Below are positions 27,709-35,647 of a stretch of 64,000 nucleotides of DNA, piece by piece. The stretch lies in the NCBI RefSeq assembly GCF_017896165.1, contig NZ_JAFCNB010000004.1, positions 248,001-312,000 of the forward strand, read 5' to 3'. Position 1 is the stretch's first letter; each line of letters opens with the position of its first letter. This stretch comes from Microbispora oryzae (GTDB lineage Bacteria; Actinomycetota; Actinomycetes; Streptosporangiales; Streptosporangiaceae). A model generated the notes under the pieces. That model saw only the letters and a program-made list of their open reading frames with translations. It made no database searches and had not been told where the DNA came from. The translations under genes and the position numbers were made by a program.

Positions 27709-28277
27709 GGCTCCTGGGCGGTGGGCCGGTGGCCGCGGCGGGCGTCGCGGTCGAAGACGCCCAGGATTTCACACGGTGCGCCCGCGGCGCCGATGGCATG
27801 CGGGAGCATCGTGGGGAACTCCGCCGCCTGATTGGTCTCGACCCGGAAGCGCCGGTCGCCCAGCAGGAGCACGGCGGCGCCGGACAGGACGACAAACCAT
27901 TCGCGGCCGGGATGAGCGCGCATGCGTGCGGGGCCGCCGGGTGGCGGCTCGGTCAGGCGCTGACGCACGACCGTCACGCTCGGATCCGCCTTTATGGGCC
28001 AGTGCATCAGACTGTGGGCACTGTCGATCACCGGGCTGGTGATGACGTCGTCTGTGGCGGTCTCGACGAGCTGGTCCAGCGAGGTGTCCAGGGCGCGGGC
28101 GAGGGTGACGAGGCTGTCCAGAGCGAGGCGGCGCCGGCCGTTCTCGATGCGGCTCAGGGTCGACTGGCTGAGCTTGGCGCGGGTGGCCAGCTCTTCCAGT
28201 GACCAGCCCTGAGCCACCCGCAGAGCGCGGATCCTCTTGCGTACCAGGCCGTCCAGGTCGTCATTGTCTTGCGTCAT
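27705..28277 (-). CDS. XRE-family regulator with C-terminal cupin
   Basis: 190 residues. The N-terminal HTH_3 reads VRKRIRALRVAQGWSLEELATRAKLSQSTLSRIENGRR without the first helix; the C-terminal half is a small-molecule-binding cupin (HPGREWFVVLSGAAVLLLGDRRF, FPTMLPHAIGA). ATG at 28277 is preferred; the much longer open frame upstream runs through the divergent gene and is spurious. It probably regulates the divergent flavin oxidoreductase and itself. Confidence 0.88.
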   Translation of the reverse strand: MTQDNDDLDGLVRKRIRALRVAQGWSLEELATRAKLSQSTLSRIENGRRRLALDSLVTLARALDTSLDQLVETATDDVITSPVIDSAHSLMHWPIKADPSVTVVRQRLTEPPPGGPARMRAHPGREWFVVLSGAAVLLLGDRRFRVETNQAAEFPTMLPHAIGAAGAPCEILGVFDRDARRGHRPTAQEP

Positions 28278-28284
28278 AGGCAAG
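28268..28284. promoter_or_regulatory. CTTGC-N7-GCAAG inverted repeat over the XRE start codon
   Basis: CTTGCGTCATAGGCAAG overlaps the XRE start codon, and another GCAAGG follows at 28300. It is placed for autoregulation and for control of the divergent oxidoreductase. Function is inferred. Confidence 0.35.
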
Positions 28285-28379
28285 ATTCTATGCTTTATTC
28301 GCAAGGCGTGGTTACCGTCCTTCGTGTACGGCCCCTTGGCACCCGGCCTGGGCCGCATGAACGAAAGGCTGCGAACACC

Positions 28380-29393
28380 ATGGCTGTGACGACCGTCGCG
28401 AACGCGACCGACCGCCTGCCGGGCGAGACCGTCGACGCGGTGGTGATCGGCGGAGGCGCCGCTGGTCTGAACGGCGCGCTGATGCTCGCCCGCTCCCGCC
28501 GCTCGGTCGTCGTGATCGACAGTGGCGATCCCCGTAACGCACCCGCCGACGGCGTGCACGGCCTGCTCGGTCTGGACGGCACCCCGCCGGCTGAGCTGCT
28601 GCGCGTCGGCCGCGAGGAGGTGCGCCGCTACGGCGGCCTCGTCGTGGGCGGCGAAGTGACCTCCGCCCGCCCGGCCACCCCAGCCGAGTGGGGCGACCCG
28701 CGCTTCAGCGTCACCCTGGCAGACGGCCGCACCCTGACGGCGCGCCGTCTGCTGGTGGCGACCGGCCTGCGCGACACGTTGCCCGAGGTTCCCGGCCTCG
28801 CCGAGCACTGGGGGCACGGCGTCGTGCACTGCCCGTACTGCCACGGCTGGGAGGTACGCGACGAGCCCATCGGAATCCTCGCGACGGGCCCGGCCTCCAT
28901 CCATCACGCGCTGCTGTTCCGCCAGCTGACCGACGATCTCGTCTACTTCACCCGCGGAACCGAGCTCGGCGCGGACACGCGAGCGCGTTTCGCCGTACGC
29001 GGCATCGAGGTCGTCGACGCCCAGGTGGACAGGGTCGTGACCGCCGAGGACGGCACCGTCGCGGGAGTGCGTCTCAGCGGCGGGCGGCTGGTGCCGCGGC
29101 GGGTCCTCGCGGTCGCGACCCGGTTGCGGGCCCGCACCGAGGGCCTGGAAGGGCTCGGCCTGCCGATGACGGATCTGCCCGGCGGCATGGGCCGCGGCTT
29201 CGCGGCCGGCGTGGCCGGCACCACTGACGTGCCGGGCGTATGGGTGGCCGGCAACGCCACCGACCTGATGGCCCAGGTCGGCGCCTCCGCCGCGGCCGGC
29301 GCCCTGGCCGGCGCCCACATGAACGCCGACCTGGCCGCCGCGGACACCGAGGCGGCCCTCGCCGCCGCACAGCCGGGCGGCGGACCCGCCTGA
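28380..29393 (+). CDS. Thioredoxin-reductase-like FAD/NAD(P) oxidoreductase
   Basis: 337 residues. FAD-binding VDAVVIGGGAAGLNGALMLARSRRSVVVID, a redox-type CPYC motif in VVHCPYCHGWEV, and the closing FAD segment GVWVAGNATDLMAQVGASAAAGALAG. The family includes small-molecule dithiol oxidases and thioredoxin reductases; no thioredoxin gene is adjacent, so a small-molecule or peptide substrate is possible. GAAAGG lies 11 nt before ATG 28380. The pairing with a divergent XRE-cupin regulator recurs in actinomycetes. Confidence 0.88.
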   Translation: MAVTTVANATDRLPGETVDAVVIGGGAAGLNGALMLARSRRSVVVIDSGDPRNAPADGVHGLLGLDGTPPAELLRVGREEVRRYGGLVVGGEVTSARPATPAEWGDPRFSVTLADGRTLTARRLLVATGLRDTLPEVPGLAEHWGHGVVHCPYCHGWEVRDEPIGILATGPASIHHALLFRQLTDDLVYFTRGTELGADTRARFAVRGIEVVDAQVDRVVTAEDGTVAGVRLSGGRLVPRRVLAVATRLRARTEGLEGLGLPMTDLPGGMGRGFAAGVAGTTDVPGVWVAGNATDLMAQVGASAAAGALAGAHMNADLAAADTEAALAAAQPGGGPA

Positions 29394-29457
29394 AACCCCG
29401 CACGCACCCCGGCCTCCTGCGAGCGCAGGCCCCCACTCGCGCGCCCGCGGGGGGCGC

Positions 29458-29474
29458 GGGGGGGGGGCCCCCCC
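29458..29474. terminator. G10/C7 hairpin between convergent genes
   Basis: Ten G followed directly by seven C, inside a wholly GC 45-bp stretch between the convergent oxidoreductase and hydrolase genes. It can fold into a very stable stem and probably ends both transcripts. There is no U-tract. The homopolymer length should be regarded as uncertain in any assembly. Confidence 0.5.
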
Positions 29475-29490
29475 GCCGGCGCGCCGCGGA

Positions 29491-30237
29491 TCACGAGACG
29501 GTGGCCTGGCCGAGGTGCCGGGTGAGGAATCGCACCGCGCTGCCCGTCTCGAACTCGGGGACTTCCTCATGCTTGCCCGGATTGGCGTGCAACGTCTTGT
29601 CGGCCGACGCCAGAGCGTCGAACAGCGCGAGGCCCTGGGCCCGCGGCACCCTGTCGTCGTCCCACTGGAGCAGGAACCGCACCGGGACCGTGATCCGGGC
29701 GGCGGTCTCGGCCAGGCCGTGCACGCCGAGCAGGCCGAGCACCGCCGCGCGGATCCGGGGTTCGGCGGCGACGAAGGGGACGCCGAGCCCGCAGCCCATC
29801 GACATGCCGCAGTAGCCCGCCGGGCCGGCGCCGACGAAGTCGAGCTCCTGAACCGCCGTCACGACCGCCTGCCATTCCGGGACGGCCTGCTCCGCCAGAA
29901 GCGTGTGCATGGCGGCGAGATGCGGGGCGATGTCCTCACCCGCGGTCACACCGGCCCGCAACCCGGCCACGACCCGGGCGAACTCCTCGGTTTTCGGCCG
30001 GTCGCCGTGGTTGGGCGCGTCGACCGCGACCACCGCGAAACCGCCCTCGGTGACCAGGCGAAGCGCGCGGGCGACGACGCCCGGGGCCTTCTTGTGCTGC
30101 CCGCCGCCGTGGCCCATGAGGATCAGGGGACGGGTCCCGGCGCGGTCGTCCGGCGTCCACAACACGCCGGGTAGCTCGCCGAGGGTGAACAGCTGTTCGG
30201 TGACGCCGTCCGACGACGTCTGGGAGATGAAGCGCAA
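29491..30237 (-). CDS. Alpha/beta hydrolase
   Basis: 248 residues of the dienelactone-hydrolase-like fold: oxyanion region LILMGHGGGQHKKAP, nucleophile Ser in CGMSMGCGLG, acid in LQWDDDRVP and His in NPGKHEEVP. It has no signal peptide. The start is TTG at 30237, because the in-frame sequence gives no better codon and AAAGG lies 11 nt upstream; a nearby GTG is out of frame. Substrate unknown; probably an ester. Confidence 0.82.
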   Translation of the reverse strand: MRFISQTSSDGVTEQLFTLGELPGVLWTPDDRAGTRPLILMGHGGGQHKKAPGVVARALRLVTEGGFAVVAVDAPNHGDRPKTEEFARVVAGLRAGVTAGEDIAPHLAAMHTLLAEQAVPEWQAVVTAVQELDFVGAGPAGYCGMSMGCGLGVPFVAAEPRIRAAVLGLLGVHGLAETAARITVPVRFLLQWDDDRVPRAQGLALFDALASADKTLHANPGKHEEVPEFETGSAVRFLTRHLGQATVS

Positions 30238-30268
30238 AGCGTTTCACGCCTTTCGGGATGCCTGCTGC

Positions 30269-30302
30269 GGGGCTCCCTAGACCATGCGGGTGAGGGAGCC
30301 CC
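30269..30302 (-). terminator. 9-bp stem-loop after the subtilase-kinase operon
   Basis: GGGGCTCCC (30269-30277) pairs perfectly with GGGAGCCCC (30294-30302) around a 16-nt loop. It lies 135 bp after the kinase stop and 32 bp before the hydrolase start, so it probably terminates the leftward operon; it could instead act in the hydrolase leader. Confidence 0.5.
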
Positions 30303-30436
30303 GATCTGTCAAAGCGTTGATCGGTCTCACCTCCTCGGTTCGCGGCGACGCATGGCGGCGCAAAACGTATCACAGACGTCCCAGGCGTCGCCCTATTACG
30401 GCACCGAGTGACGGCACCGGCCGCGCGTCTGCTCGC

Positions 30437-31000
30437 TCAGCCGGTCAGGAGCGCGTCGAGCTGAGCCTCGATGGGTGGGGCGCCGATCCGGTTGTCGATC
30501 TCGACGTGCGGCACCACGGGAGGTTCGTCGACCCGGATGGCCGTGAGGTAGTCGCCGAACCGGTCGAGCTTGCCCGAGTCGCGGCCGAGCCCGCGGCTCA
30601 GCAGGCGCTCCCGAAGGGTCGGCCCGTCAGACCTGATCCAGAGCAGGCGCACCCCGGGCCCGCCAAGCTCCTCGACCCAGGCCCGCCACCGGGCGGCGTC
30701 GTGGACCTGGGAGGTGAACGGGCCGCCCAGCATCACCGGGCAGCCGTGGGACCGGATCTGCCGGGCCGTCGCCGTCATCCCGTCGTACTCGAAGCGCTTG
30801 ATGTGCTCGTCGTACCAGGGGCCCTCCCGTTCGCCGGGCGGGCGGCCGTGCGCGAAGAGGGTGGCGGCCACGAAGCCGCCGTACATCGTGTCCTTGTCGA
30901 GCAGGGCGGGGACAGGGTCGAGACGGGCCAGCAGCAGCGAGCAGACCGTCGACTTGCCCGCCCCGGGTGGCCCCGAGACCACCCAGCAGGGGACGGTCAC
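30437..31000 (-). CDS. P-loop kinase / AAA-type NTPase
   Basis: 187 residues with Walker [13 protein letters not shown] (8-19), a Walker-B-like region [14 protein letters not shown] and a lid with arginines ([19 protein letters not shown]). Size and layout match small kinases of the gluconate/adenylate-kinase-like class. The GTG start overlaps the stop of the small unknown gene (4 nt), so it is coupled to the subtilase operon. Substrate unknown. Confidence 0.78.
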   Translation of the reverse strand: MTVPCWVVSGPPGAGKSTVCSLLLARLDPVPALLDKDTMYGGFVAATLFAHGRPPGEREGPWYDEHIKRFEYDGMTATARQIRSHGCPVMLGGPFTSQVHDAARWRAWVEELGGPGVRLLWIRSDGPTLRERLLSRGLGRDSGKLDRFGDYLTAIRVDEPPVVPHVEIDNRIGAPPIEAQLDALLTG

Positions 31001-31371
31001 CGCGGCGGTCCGTACGGCTCGATGGGCGGGTCGGCGTACGGACCGCCCACCTGGCCCGTTCCGTCATCCGCCGTATCCGCCGTATCGGTCGCAGCGCCCG
31101 GCGGGCCCGATGGGCCTGAGGGGCTCGGCCGGCCTGAGGAGCCTGGTGGCTTCACCGGCTCCGCCGCGGCCCGGGCTCCGGCGATCCGGGCCTCGGCGAT
31201 CCGGTGGCCGGCGCTCTCCGTGACGCGCATCGCGTACAGGCCGCGTACGGGATCGACCGGCACGAGGCCGTACTCGACGTCGACCTCGTCCGTGTCCAGG
31301 CCGAGCTCGCGCAGGGCCGAATCGAGGGTCGCCCCGGGCGGGAGCCGCACGGTGATGAGAACGCCCGTCAT
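30997..31371 (-). CDS. Small protein of unknown function in the subtilase operon
   Basis: 124 residues. The first 65 ([39 protein letters not shown]) have alternating strand/helix periodicity and could be a small alpha/beta domain; the rest is a disordered Pro/Gly/Ala tail. The opening VLI..R..P resembles the start of the neighbouring peptidase (VLIQLRPSP). A detached I9-like propeptide or inhibitor is possible but unproven. It lies 24 nt after the subtilase stop and overlaps the kinase gene by 4 nt. Confidence 0.65.
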   Translation of the reverse strand: MTGVLITVRLPPGATLDSALRELGLDTDEVDVEYGLVPVDPVRGLYAMRVTESAGHRIAEARIAGARAAAEPVKPPGSSGRPSPSGPSGPPGAATDTADTADDGTGQVGGPYADPPIEPYGPPR

Positions 31372-31395
31372 GCCCGCCCCCTCGCTCGGCTGGTC

Positions 31396-32757
31396 TCAGG
31401 CCGCCTTCGCCGCCCTCCTCCGCAGGGCCGCGACGACGCCGGCGGCGTCCACCACGCCGTACCCGTAGTCGTAGTCGTAGCCTACGTGACTGCGATCATC
31501 GGAGGTCCGGCGGAGCAGGGTCCGCAGCTGGCTCGGCGAGAGCACGGTCGCAGGCCAGCGGGTGCGGATCGCCGCGACGAGGCCGGCCGCCACCGGGCAG
31601 GCGGCCGAGGTGCCCGAGTCGGGCTCACCGTCGCCGAACGCGCCAGAACCCGCGAAATGGGTGTACGCGCAGAGGTCCGGTTTGCGCTCGGTGAGCCTTC
31701 CCGGGCCCTGGGAGGAGTAGCCGACCCGCTCGCCGGTGGTGTCGACGCCGCCGACGGACAGCGCGCGGGGATGGGAGTTGGCTCCCACGATCGGCCGGTC
31801 CGGATAGGCGCAGCGGCGGTCGCGGCAGTCCCGGCCGCAGTTGCCCGCGGCGAACAGGACGTCGGCCCCCGCCTCGGCGAGGCTGTCGACCATGAGGTTG
31901 AACGGGTGCGCGGGGTTGTCGGAGTAGTTGCCCGGATGGCCCGGCGGGAAGTCCCACTCGGGGGAGAACGATCCCCAGCTGTTGCTGATCACCAGCGCCC
32001 GCGACTCGTCCGGCTGGGTCTCCAGCACCGTCCGCAGGTGCGCGTACGCCGCGATCGCGTCGGACAGCAGGCCGTCGAGCGTGGTCCCGCCCCGGCGGCG
32101 GGACAGCAGCACCGGGATGTCGACGAGCGACGCCTGCGGCGCCGCGATCAGCGAGTCGAAGGCGCACATGGTGCCGTGGTCCACCGCGAAACCGCCGGCC
32201 TGCCCCCGGACCCCCGCCGGATTCCAGCTCCGGGAGCCGTCGACGGACACCTCGCGGCCCAGCACGGACGACAGGTGACCGGCGTTGATCCCGGTGTCGG
32301 TGATGGCCAGGGCCACTCCGCTCCCGTCGAGGCCCTCGGCGGCGAGCTGATCGGCCCGCAGCAGCCGCCGGACGTCGTGCCAGTCGCCCACCGGGCCGTC
32401 CCCGCCGCAGGCCGGGGTGGTCGCGATGGCGGGATCGGCGTACACGGCGACGACGTCCCGGTGCGTCGCGGGTAGCAGCGAGACGCGTCTGGAGATCTCG
32501 TCGTCGGCGATCTCGCCCCGGACCACCACCGACGCGTCGCGCGGCGCCAGCGAGAACGCCAGCGGCTGGTTCAGGGACAGCGGGTCGCCCCCGGGGAGAA
32601 CGGGAACCGGACGGGGCACCGCCACCGGCGTGTACGACTGGTCGAGGACCACTCCCGGCAGATCGTCCGCCACGTCCGCGGTCGTGGCCACCACCGTGGG
32701 GTCCGCGACGGCGGCCACCAGGTCGGGGGAGGGACGCAGCTGGATGAGTACGCGCAC
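31396..32757 (-). CDS. S8 family (subtilisin-like) serine peptidase, apparently intracellular
   Basis: 453 residues. The triad is complete: D154 in AITDTGIN, H194 in VDHGTMCAF, S384 in DSGTSAACP, with oxyanion N306 in FAAGNCG. The 130-residue N-terminus has no hydrophobic signal (MRVLIQLRPSPDLVAAV), so the enzyme should stay in the cytoplasm unless secreted by another route. Cysteines cluster around 307-316 (NCGRDCRDRRC). It is the first gene of a three-gene leftward operon with a small unknown protein and a P-loop kinase. Regulated proteolysis is inferred; targets are unknown. Confidence 0.85.
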   Translation of the reverse strand: MRVLIQLRPSPDLVAAVADPTVVATTADVADDLPGVVLDQSYTPVAVPRPVPVLPGGDPLSLNQPLAFSLAPRDASVVVRGEIADDEISRRVSLLPATHRDVVAVYADPAIATTPACGGDGPVGDWHDVRRLLRADQLAAEGLDGSGVALAITDTGINAGHLSSVLGREVSVDGSRSWNPAGVRGQAGGFAVDHGTMCAFDSLIAAPQASLVDIPVLLSRRRGGTTLDGLLSDAIAAYAHLRTVLETQPDESRALVISNSWGSFSPEWDFPPGHPGNYSDNPAHPFNLMVDSLAEAGADVLFAAGNCGRDCRDRRCAYPDRPIVGANSHPRALSVGGVDTTGERVGYSSQGPGRLTERKPDLCAYTHFAGSGAFGDGEPDSGTSAACPVAAGLVAAIRTRWPATVLSPSQLRTLLRRTSDDRSHVGYDYDYGYGVVDAAGVVAALRRRAAKAA

Positions 32758-32981
32758 CGATTCGCTCCGTGACTTGTCGTTTACCTTACGTCACAACGAT
32801 GCGTCATGCGGCGGGCGCCGTCCACCGGTTCCGCGCGGTTGGGCTACAGCATGGCCATGCAACCTTCCGCATCCGGCTGTCCGTATAAGGAGTAGGAAGG
32901 TTTTCGGCAACGCCGGACGCCGGTCCGTCCCGGCTCGCGCGCCGGGCGGGACAGCGGGGCCCGGCGGGCGGGGGTGGGGTC

Positions 32982-33464
32982 ATGCTGAGGTTTGTGGATC
33001 CGGGACCGGGCGAACCGTTCGGGAAGCGCCGGTGGCAGGCCGCCGTGCCCGTGGGTGCCCTCCCCGTGGGTGCTCTCCCAATGGGTGCCCTGCCTGTCGC
33101 GGAGCTGCCCGCGGACACCCCGTCCGCCGCTGCCCGGTCCGCTGCCCCGTCCGATGCCGGTCTGTCTGTCGCGGACCTGTCTTTCACGGACCTGTCTGTC
33201 GCGGACCTGCTGCATGAGCTGCGCGGACCCGTCGCGGCGCTGCGGGCCCTGCTGGAGGAGGCCGCCCTCGACATCCGCAGGACCGACGTGCCCGATCTGC
33301 TGGACCGGGTGCTGCCCAGCGTCGACCGGGCGGAGGAGATCGTGGCCGGACTGCGCGCCCTCACCCGGCGGGAACCGTACGACGGGCCGTACGACGGCGC
33401 GCACGACTGCCGCTCGGGCGAATCCTGCCCCGGTCCCTGCTCCGACCCCTGCCGCGACTGCTGA
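32982..33464 (+). CDS. Orphan HisKA-like helical protein with two peptide repeats
   Basis: 160 residues. Two runs of five-residue repeats (PVGAL at about 23-40, LSVAD at 61-76) precede LLHELRGPVAALRALLEEA, which resembles the H-box helix of histidine kinases (H78, E79, P83). A second helix (VPDLLDRVLPSVDRAEEIVAGLRAL) would complete a dimerisation domain. There is no ATPase domain, and the C-terminus is Cys/Gly/Asp-rich. The 15-bp period of both repeats supports this reading frame. It may be a phosphotransfer or kinase-docking protein, or a decayed kinase. ATG follows GGGGTGGGGTC. Confidence 0.5.
   Translation: MLRFVDPGPGEPFGKRRWQAAVPVGALPVGALPMGALPVAELPADTPSAAARSAAPSDAGLSVADLSFTDLSVADLLHELRGPVAALRALLEEAALDIRRTDVPDLLDRVLPSVDRAEEIVAGLRALTRREPYDGPYDGAHDCRSGESCPGPCSDPCRDC
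33051..33095. repeat. Three 15-bp tandem repeats (PVGAL)
   Basis: GTGGGTGCCCTCCCC and two variants in tandem, in frame, encode the VGALP-type repeats of the orphan HisKA-like protein. Confidence 0.8.
33162..33206. repeat. Three 15-bp tandem repeats (LSVAD)
   Basis: CTGTCTGTCGCGGAC occurs twice exactly, with a third variant copy between them, encoding LSVAD-LSFTD-LSVAD directly before the putative H-box. It is unrelated in sequence to the repeat at 33051. Confidence 0.8.
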
Positions 33465-33730
33465 GCCGACCCTGGTCGGACCCGCCGCGACCCCCGCCGC
33501 GACCCAGTCACGACCCCGCCGCGCCGCCGCGATCGCCCGCGACCTGACGCGACGCCGCCACGTCGGCTGGGACGCCTCGGAGGTGGGGCCGTGGGGCAGC
33601 CGTGACCTGTGAGCCTCAATAGACCGCCGAGATCTGTCTGATTCGTGCTGCTATGGTCTTCCGATGTGGTCAACCGGGGGGTGATCGCTCGTCTCCCCAC
33701 GGCCGTTTTCGAATCACTGGGGGAAGACGA

Positions 33731-34963
33731 ATGACCGAAACCGTGGAGACCGATCTGTCCGCTGCTCCGGCGTGGACGGCGGCGAGTCCCTTCACCGCGG
33801 TCAACGGCGACGACCGGCACGAGGTCTACGCGGCCCTGTTGGCCGATGGGCCGGTGCACCAGATCACGACGCCCACCGGGGTGACGGCGTGGCTGGTGAC
33901 CGGGCACGCGGAGGCGCGGGCGCTGTTGTCGGACCCACGGCTGGTCAAGGGCGGCTGGCAGGCCGCCGTCTACGCCCGTGAGCTGCCCGAAGAGGTCGCG
34001 CGCGGCATCTTCACGCACATGCTGAGCAGTGACGGTGCCGACCACGTGCGGCTGCGCAAGCTGGTGACGGCCGCCTTCACCCGCCGCCGGGTCGAAAAGC
34101 TCGTCCCGCGGATCCAGCGGATGACGGACGAACTGCTCGACGCCGTCGAGGGCGAGGAGACGGTCGACCTCATCTCGGCGCTGGCGTTCCCTCTCCCGAT
34201 CGGCGTGATCTGTGACCTGATCGGCATCCCCCAGGAGTCCAGGGCGGACTTCCGCGCGTGGACGGCGCCCCTGGTGGCTCCGGGCATCTTCAGCTTCGAG
34301 GAGTTCGCCGAGGCCGCGGCGGCGATGCTGCGCTTCTCGCGGGAGCTGATCGAGGAGAAGCGGCGCTCCCCGCTGGACGACCTGCTCTCCGACCTGATCG
34401 CCGTCCGCGACGACGGGGAGGGCTTGACCGAGGACGAGCTGACCTCGATGATCTTCCTCCTGGTGGTCGCGGGCCACGAGACGACCGTCAACCTGATCGG
34501 CAACGGCGTGCGCGCCCTGCTCGCCAACCCCGGCCAGCTCGCCCTGCTCCGAGAGCGGCCCGCGCTGCTTGAGCCGGCGATCGAGGAACTCCTGCGCCAC
34601 GACGGGCCGTTGCAGAACACCCTGCCGTACCGGACGACGGAGCCGGTCGAGGTCGGGGGCGTGACGATCCCCGAAGGGGTGCCGGTGATCGTCTCTCTCC
34701 TGGCCGCCAACCGCGACCCGGCTCTCTACGCGGAGGGCGACACGCTGGACATCACCCGCGCAGCCCCCACCCATGTGGCCTTCGGGCACGGCATCCACTA
34801 CTGCGTCGGCGCGCCGCTCGCCCGCGTGGAGGCGCGTATCGCGTTCGCCACGCTCCTCGACCGCTTCCCCCGCATGCGCCTGGCCGTGCCGGACGACAGT
34901 CTCACCCGAGCGGGCTCCATGATCATGAATGGCCTCACCGCTCTGCCCGTCCAACTGCGCTGA
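33731..34963 (+). CDS. Cytochrome P450 (CYP107-like)
   Basis: 410-residue soluble bacterial P450. The I-helix motif is VVAGHETTVN, the ExxR pair lies in IEELLRHDG, and the heme loop FGHGIHYCVGAPLAR places the axial thiolate at C358. It would insert oxygen into a hydrophobic substrate using a ferredoxin system encoded elsewhere; no ferredoxin or biosynthetic cluster is adjacent. ATG at 33731 follows GGGGGAAGA, and a -10-like TATGGT lies about 75 bp upstream. The 266-bp spacer before it holds no other supportable gene. Confidence 0.92.
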   Translation: MTETVETDLSAAPAWTAASPFTAVNGDDRHEVYAALLADGPVHQITTPTGVTAWLVTGHAEARALLSDPRLVKGGWQAAVYARELPEEVARGIFTHMLSSDGADHVRLRKLVTAAFTRRRVEKLVPRIQRMTDELLDAVEGEETVDLISALAFPLPIGVICDLIGIPQESRADFRAWTAPLVAPGIFSFEEFAEAAAAMLRFSRELIEEKRRSPLDDLLSDLIAVRDDGEGLTEDELTSMIFLLVVAGHETTVNLIGNGVRALLANPGQLALLRERPALLEPAIEELLRHDGPLQNTLPYRTTEPVEVGGVTIPEGVPVIVSLLAANRDPALYAEGDTLDITRAAPTHVAFGHGIHYCVGAPLARVEARIAFATLLDRFPRMRLAVPDDSLTRAGSMIMNGLTALPVQLR

Positions 34964-34996
34964 GCCGTCGGCCCCGGTCCGCACTCGGGGACCGGG

Positions 34997-35536
34997 TCAG
35001 GGGGCGTGGCGCTCCCTGAACTTCGCCGCCTTCGCCCGGTTGCCGCACCCGCCCATGTCGCACCACCGGCGGGAACCGCGGCGAGACCGGTCCAGGTACA
35101 GCCGGGTGCACGGCTCCGCCGTGCATTCCTTGATCACGAGTGCGGGCGGGGCCGCGAGCAGTTCCACGGCGGAACTGGCCAGCGTGGCCAGCACGGCCTG
35201 GACGCTCCCGGCACGCCGGAGAGTCCCGTCGGGAAGCAGTTCGAGCCGGATCCGCGCCCCGGCCGCCTCGCCGGTCAGCAGCGCGCAGTCGGCCGGGTCG
35301 TACGGGCTGCCGACAGAGCGGGCGTACGCGAGCCGGTAGATCGCCTCCCGTAACCGTACGGCCTGGGCGAGTCCGGCCGCGTCGGCGGGTTCCGGCGTGT
35401 CCACGAGGTCCGAAGCCGCCGCCCAGGCGGACAGATCCTCGGGTGTCGCCAGGAGGTCGTTGGCATCGCTGCGCCGGTGCTGAACGGTGCCGGCGAAGTC
35501 CAGGGCCGGATGGCCGCTGACGAATGCGAACTTCAT
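34997..35536 (-). CDS. CGNR zinc-finger / ABATE-domain regulator
   Basis: 179 residues. The N-terminal ABATE domain opens with FVSGHPALDFAGTV; the C-terminal zinc finger CTAEPCTRLYLD...RRWCDMGGCGNRAKAAKFRERH gives the CGNR signature, with four cysteines for zinc. Such proteins are small stress- or ligand-responsive DNA-binding regulators. It is divergent from an EamA exporter across a 111-bp spacer holding a palindrome, which suggests control of that exporter. Confidence 0.88.
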   Translation of the reverse strand: MKFAFVSGHPALDFAGTVQHRRSDANDLLATPEDLSAWAAASDLVDTPEPADAAGLAQAVRLREAIYRLAYARSVGSPYDPADCALLTGEAAGARIRLELLPDGTLRRAGSVQAVLATLASSAVELLAAPPALVIKECTAEPCTRLYLDRSRRGSRRWCDMGGCGNRAKAAKFRERHAP

Positions 35537-35606
35537 CGCTTCAGCATAACTACGTAACCGTATTGACCGGTTGCCTCGGGTGATACGTGAGGCCTAACAT
35601 GACCCG

Positions 35607-35625
35607 TAACCACACTAGGTGGTTA
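35607..35625. promoter_or_regulatory. Palindrome between the CGNR regulator and EamA exporter
   Basis: TAACCAC-ACTAG-GTGGTTA, a perfect 7-bp inverted repeat 22 bp before the exporter start codon. It is a good candidate operator for the divergent CGNR protein. Confidence 0.5.
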
Positions 35626-35647
35626 AAGGTGTGTGAGGATCACCTCC

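Noticed and set aside
32992..33612. Overlapping +1 frame (206 codons) ending ARDLTRRRHVGWDASEVG
   Set aside because: Its C-terminus looks protein-like, which might hint at a frameshift, but the 15-bp repeats give sensible peptides only in the 32982 frame, and no homologue is known to me to decide.
32804..34984. 726-residue open frame on the minus strand opposite the P450 gene
   Set aside because: It has no recognisable domain and lies antisense to a clear P450 with all motifs; long antisense frames are expected at this GC content.
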